From assembly GCF_900186615.1 (NCBI RefSeq), contig NZ_LT896588.1, positions 2,058,353-2,122,352 on the forward strand: a DNA stretch of 64,000 nucleotides. Reading direction: 5' to 3'. A program made the translations under genes and the position numbers. Shown here piece by piece: positions 61,639 to 64,000 of this stretch. A model generated the notes under the pieces. It saw only the letters and a list, made by a program, of their open reading frames with translations. It was not told the origin of the DNA and searched no databases. This stretch comes from Parabacteroides bouchesdurhonensis. Lineage in GTDB: Bacteria; Bacteroidota; Bacteroidia; Bacteroidales; Tannerellaceae. Within the stretch, counting starts at the first letter, position 1; each line of letters starts with the position of its first letter.

Positions 61639-62823
61639 ATGAATAGTTTCCAACTGAATCACCACGAATTAATAAGAGGAGTGAATTGTACTTTTCGCCG
61701 TTACCTGTATCAGCAAATAGATTGGAATGATCGTTTGATTGGTATATTTGGCCAGCGGGGGATAGGAAAAACTACCTTGTTGCTGCAACGTATTAAGTCT
61801 GCTTTTGATAATTCAAACAGCGCTTTATACCTTAGTCTCGATCATTTGTGGTTCCAACGTAATACGCTATTGGATACGGTAAAGGAGTTTTGTGCTGATG
61901 GCGGTACGCATTTATTTCTGGATAATGTACATGCTTATCCGGAATGGATGGTTGAAGTTGGCCAGTTGTTTGATCGGAATCCTTCGCTCCATATCCTATT
62001 TACGGCATCCAGCTTTCAATCGATGGAGTTGGTAAAGGAAGAGATAAAGAGGGGTATAAAGTGTTATCACATGAACACGATGTCTTTCCGGGAGTTTCTT
62101 GCTTATGAAAGCATTTTGGATGTGCCGCCTGTATCGTTGGATGATTTGTTGGCTAACTATGCGGAATTTGTGAAAAAGATTAATGCCCAGTTCAATGTAG
62201 TTCCGGCTTTCCGTAATTATCTGGAACATGGATGTTATCCGTTTTATTGGCAAGATCCGGAAACATTCTTTTTCCGTTTAGCCGATGTGGTGCGCGAAAC
62301 GTTGGACGTGGATATGCCTTTCCTCAGAACTCTTTATCCGGCGGGTGTGAGTAAAATAAAGAGGTTATTGATGTCTATTGTTGGGCGTGTGCCGACACGA
62401 ATGATGCCTGCTGATATGTTGAAGGAACTGGATATGCACTATAAACAGGCAAAAGAATATATAAGTTGCCTTAAAGACTCGGAAATCATACGTTACCCTA
62501 ATTATACGGCAAAAGTGATGCCCGTCCGTCAAAAAACTTTTATCGGGAATACAAATCTGCTGGTTGCCTTATTTGGAGATAAAGATAACCGTAGGAATAT
62601 GGGAGAAACGTTCTTCCATGATCAAATTTCCAGTGTAGCTACTTTGGAGGTGCAAGAGAATGACGACATTATAGTGAATGACAAATACACCTTTATGGTA
62701 GGCGATCCGTTACGCGATTATGAACGTATAAAATATATGGAAAACCATTTTGCCGCTGTTTATGGTTTGCCGAAATGTTCATATAACCGGATTCCTATCT
62801 GGGCATTTGGATTTTGTTATTGA
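61639..62823 (+). CDS. AAA-type ATPase (AAA_14/DUF4143-like)
   Basis: The 394-residue protein has a P-loop FGQRGIGKTTLLLQRI (about residue 34) and a Walker B-like HLFLDNVHAYPEW. It also has a sensor-type LHILFTASSFQS and the phrase MNTMSFREFLAYE, typical of the AAA_14 family that is often followed by a DUF4143 domain. The C-terminal half has a winged-helix-like segment (MPADMLKELDMHYKQAKEYISCLKDSEIIRYPNY). The function of these ATPases is not known; they are common and often vary between strains. The gene ends 7 bases inside the convergent acetyltransferase gene. Confidence 0.87.
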   Translation: MNSFQLNHHELIRGVNCTFRRYLYQQIDWNDRLIGIFGQRGIGKTTLLLQRIKSAFDNSNSALYLSLDHLWFQRNTLLDTVKEFCADGGTHLFLDNVHAYPEWMVEVGQLFDRNPSLHILFTASSFQSMELVKEEIKRGIKCYHMNTMSFREFLAYESILDVPPVSLDDLLANYAEFVKKINAQFNVVPAFRNYLEHGCYPFYWQDPETFFFRLADVVRETLDVDMPFLRTLYPAGVSKIKRLLMSIVGRVPTRMMPADMLKELDMHYKQAKEYISCLKDSEIIRYPNYTAKVMPVRQKTFIGNTNLLVALFGDKDNRRNMGETFFHDQISSVATLEVQENDDIIVNDKYTFMVGDPLRDYERIKYMENHFAAVYGLPKCSYNRIPIWAFGFCY

Positions 62824-63377
62824 TTTAAATCCCTGATAACGCGGGCAGGAGAGCCTACAGCCATACTGTCATTGGGAATATCTTTACTAACCACGGCACC
62901 GGCTCCTATAATGCATCGGTTTCCAATGGTTACTCCGGGGCAGATAATGGCACCGCCTCCAATCCAACAATCGTCTCCTATGGTGATAGGTTCTCCGTGT
63001 TCCACTCCTGTAGCACGCTTTTTATAGTCTATCGGATGCATAGGTGCGTAAATCTGTACATTGGGGCCTATCAAGACATTTTTTCCAATCGTAATTTTTG
63101 CTGTGTCCAGAATGGTGCAGTTATAATTAATAAAACTGTTTTCCCCGCCATAGATATTAAAACCGAAATCGCAGTTAAACGGGGGCTGTATAACGAGTGT
63201 TTCATCTGCATTAGGGCATAGTTGGTGTAATAGTTCTTTGCCTTCGAAGCAATTGATGTAGTGTAGGTTATTATACTGCTTTGCCAGTTTGAGAGTACGT
63301 TGGTGAATAGCAACTAACTCTGTATCGAACGGGCTGTATTCTTCTCCGGACATCATTTTTTCTCGTTCGCTTTTCAT
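62817..63377 (-). CDS. Maltose/galactoside O-acetyltransferase-type enzyme
   Basis: The 186-residue protein starts with the Maa domain (KSEREKMMSGEEYSPFDTELVAIHQRTLKLAKQYN split at residues 2-36). Hexapeptide repeats follow, with FNCDFGFNIYGGENSFINYNC, IGPNVQIYAPMHPID (catalytic His), GEPITIGDDCWIGGGAIICPGVTIGNRCIIGAGAVVSKDIP (split) and GSPARVIRDL. It transfers acetyl groups to sugars. The gene overlaps the end of the convergent ATPase gene by 7 bases. Confidence 0.93.
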   Translation of the reverse strand: MKSEREKMMSGEEYSPFDTELVAIHQRTLKLAKQYNNLHYINCFEGKELLHQLCPNADETLVIQPPFNCDFGFNIYGGENSFINYNCTILDTAKITIGKNVLIGPNVQIYAPMHPIDYKKRATGVEHGEPITIGDDCWIGGGAIICPGVTIGNRCIIGAGAVVSKDIPNDSMAVGSPARVIRDLNQ

Positions 63378-63432
63378 AAGATAATTTCATTATATATTGC
63401 GTGGTAAAAGTAATAAAATAGAGTTTAACTGT

Positions 63433-63441
63433 TATATTTGT
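63433..63441 (+). promoter_or_regulatory. -7 box for the nitroreductase gene
   Basis: TATATTTGT at 63433-63441 lies 22 bases before the start codon at 63464. Confidence 0.5.
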
Positions 63442-63463
63442 GCCGAACTATTAATATGATGAC

Positions 63464-64000
63464 ATGATGGATATATTAGAAAGCATGAAAAATAGAAAGA
63501 GTATCCGCAAATATACAACGCAAGATATTCCGAAGCCTTTGCTGAATGAATTGTTGGAAGTTGCAACTCGTGCATCCAATACGGGAAATATGCAATTATA
63601 TAGTGTTATAGTAACACGGGATAAGGCGAACAAGGAGAAATTGGCTCCTGCCCATTTTAACCAGCCAATGATAACTACAGCACCTGTTGTCCTTACCTTT
63701 TGTGCCGATGCTAATCGCTTCGTGAAATGGGCGGAACAAAGAAAGGCAGAGGCTGGTTTTGATAATTTGCAGACATTTATTGCATCCACAATTGATGCGA
63801 TGTTGTTTGCTCAAAGTTTTTGTGACGCAGCTGAAGCAAAAGGATTAGGTATTTGTTATCTGGGTACAACAGCCTACAATGCCGATCAAATTATTAAAAC
63901 TCTTTCACTTCCTCGTTTGGTTGTTCCTATTGTTACGGTAACAGTTGGTTATCCGGCAGAACCATTGCCGGGGCAAGTGGAACGTTTGCCTTTAGCAGCC
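63464..64000 (+). CDS. Nitroreductase family protein (3' end outside window)
   Basis: The frame is open from an ATG pair at 63464/63467 to the window end (179 codons). It encodes a flavin enzyme of the nitroreductase fold: SMKNRKSIRKYTTQDIPKPLLNELLEVATRASNTGNMQLYSVIV split over the first 50 residues (RKSIRKY and the SNTGNMQ stretch bind FMN and substrate), and TIDAMLFAQSFCDAAEAKGLGICYLGT. The C terminus is cut off. Members reduce nitro compounds, quinones or related substrates with NAD(P)H. Confidence 0.93.
   Translation, partial: MMDILESMKNRKSIRKYTTQDIPKPLLNELLEVATRASNTGNMQLYSVIVTRDKANKEKLAPAHFNQPMITTAPVVLTFCADANRFVKWAEQRKAEAGFDNLQTFIASTIDAMLFAQSFCDAAEAKGLGICYLGTTAYNADQIIKTLSLPRLVVPIVTVTVGYPAEPLPGQVERLPLAA

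Overview
The window is a chromosomal segment of a Bacteroidales bacterium, most likely Parabacteroides or a close relative. The genus is inferred from gene content and not proven. The pointers are: repeated promoters of the Bacteroidetes type (TTTG, about 19-20 bases, then TAnnTTTG) instead of -35/-10 boxes; A-rich starts without strong Shine-Dalgarno sites; an N-succinylornithine carbamoyltransferase; TonB-dependent receptors; and several families largely restricted to this phylum (DUF3467, DUF4301, DUF5053, PCMD, DUF4855).

Layout. 0-17.7 kb: the 3' part of rpoC, an exported endo/exonuclease/phosphatase-fold protein, an AraC regulator, a candidate small RNA, DUF3467, argF', a synthetase-type relA with a degenerate hydrolase domain, DUF4301, an exported PCMD lipoprotein/beta-barrel/TIM-barrel set, DUF4855, two small proteins, tRNA-Ala, DUF4286 and ruvC. 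17.7-26.3 kb: two glutamate dehydrogenase paralogues enclose a protein with two receiver-like domains and a pyruvate-phosphate-dikinase ATP-binding domain, preceded by a 22-bp tandem repeat array, and an operon of a sugar-kinase/RapZ fusion and a sugar nucleotidyltransferase (probable amino-sugar recycling). 26.3-35.5 kb: a haem locus on the minus strand (two TonB receptors, an MFS carrier, hemN, hemG, two small membrane proteins). 35.6-40.9 kb: a minus-strand gene run coding for a tetrahaem NapC-like cytochrome fused to a SUMF1 domain, an exported Gfo/Idh oxidoreductase, an exported sugar-isomerase-like TIM barrel, a hemerythrin-like protein and a LuxR-type regulator.

41-46.3 kb is a decayed mosaic next to tRNA-Trp: an ABC permease stub, an integrase stub, an unknown gene stub, a 5'-truncated heavy-metal RND pump with its TolC-like partner, and another coding relic. 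46.6-52.7 kb carries a candidate small RNA, the radical-SAM/DUF4130 predicted DNA repair pair, a large AsmA-like protein, an acetyltransferase and a pentapeptide-repeat protein. tRNA-Pro and tRNA-Phe follow, with an integrase relic beside tRNA-Phe. 53.7-56.9 kb is a resistance-like module (Vat/CatB acetyltransferase, MATE pump, divergent AraC-GyrI regulator). 56.9-64 kb holds a divIC-like gene, dnaX with an A9 slippery site, a DUF1080 protein, queF-queC, an ATPase, a maltose-O-acetyltransferase-type enzyme and the start of a nitroreductase.

The most interesting items are the cytochrome-SUMF1/Gfo-Idh/TIM-barrel operon, the dnaX slippery site with immediate stops in both other frames, the two-receiver/PPDK protein with its 22-bp array, and the kinase-RapZ fusion. 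All functions are read from motifs and context; no database search was run.
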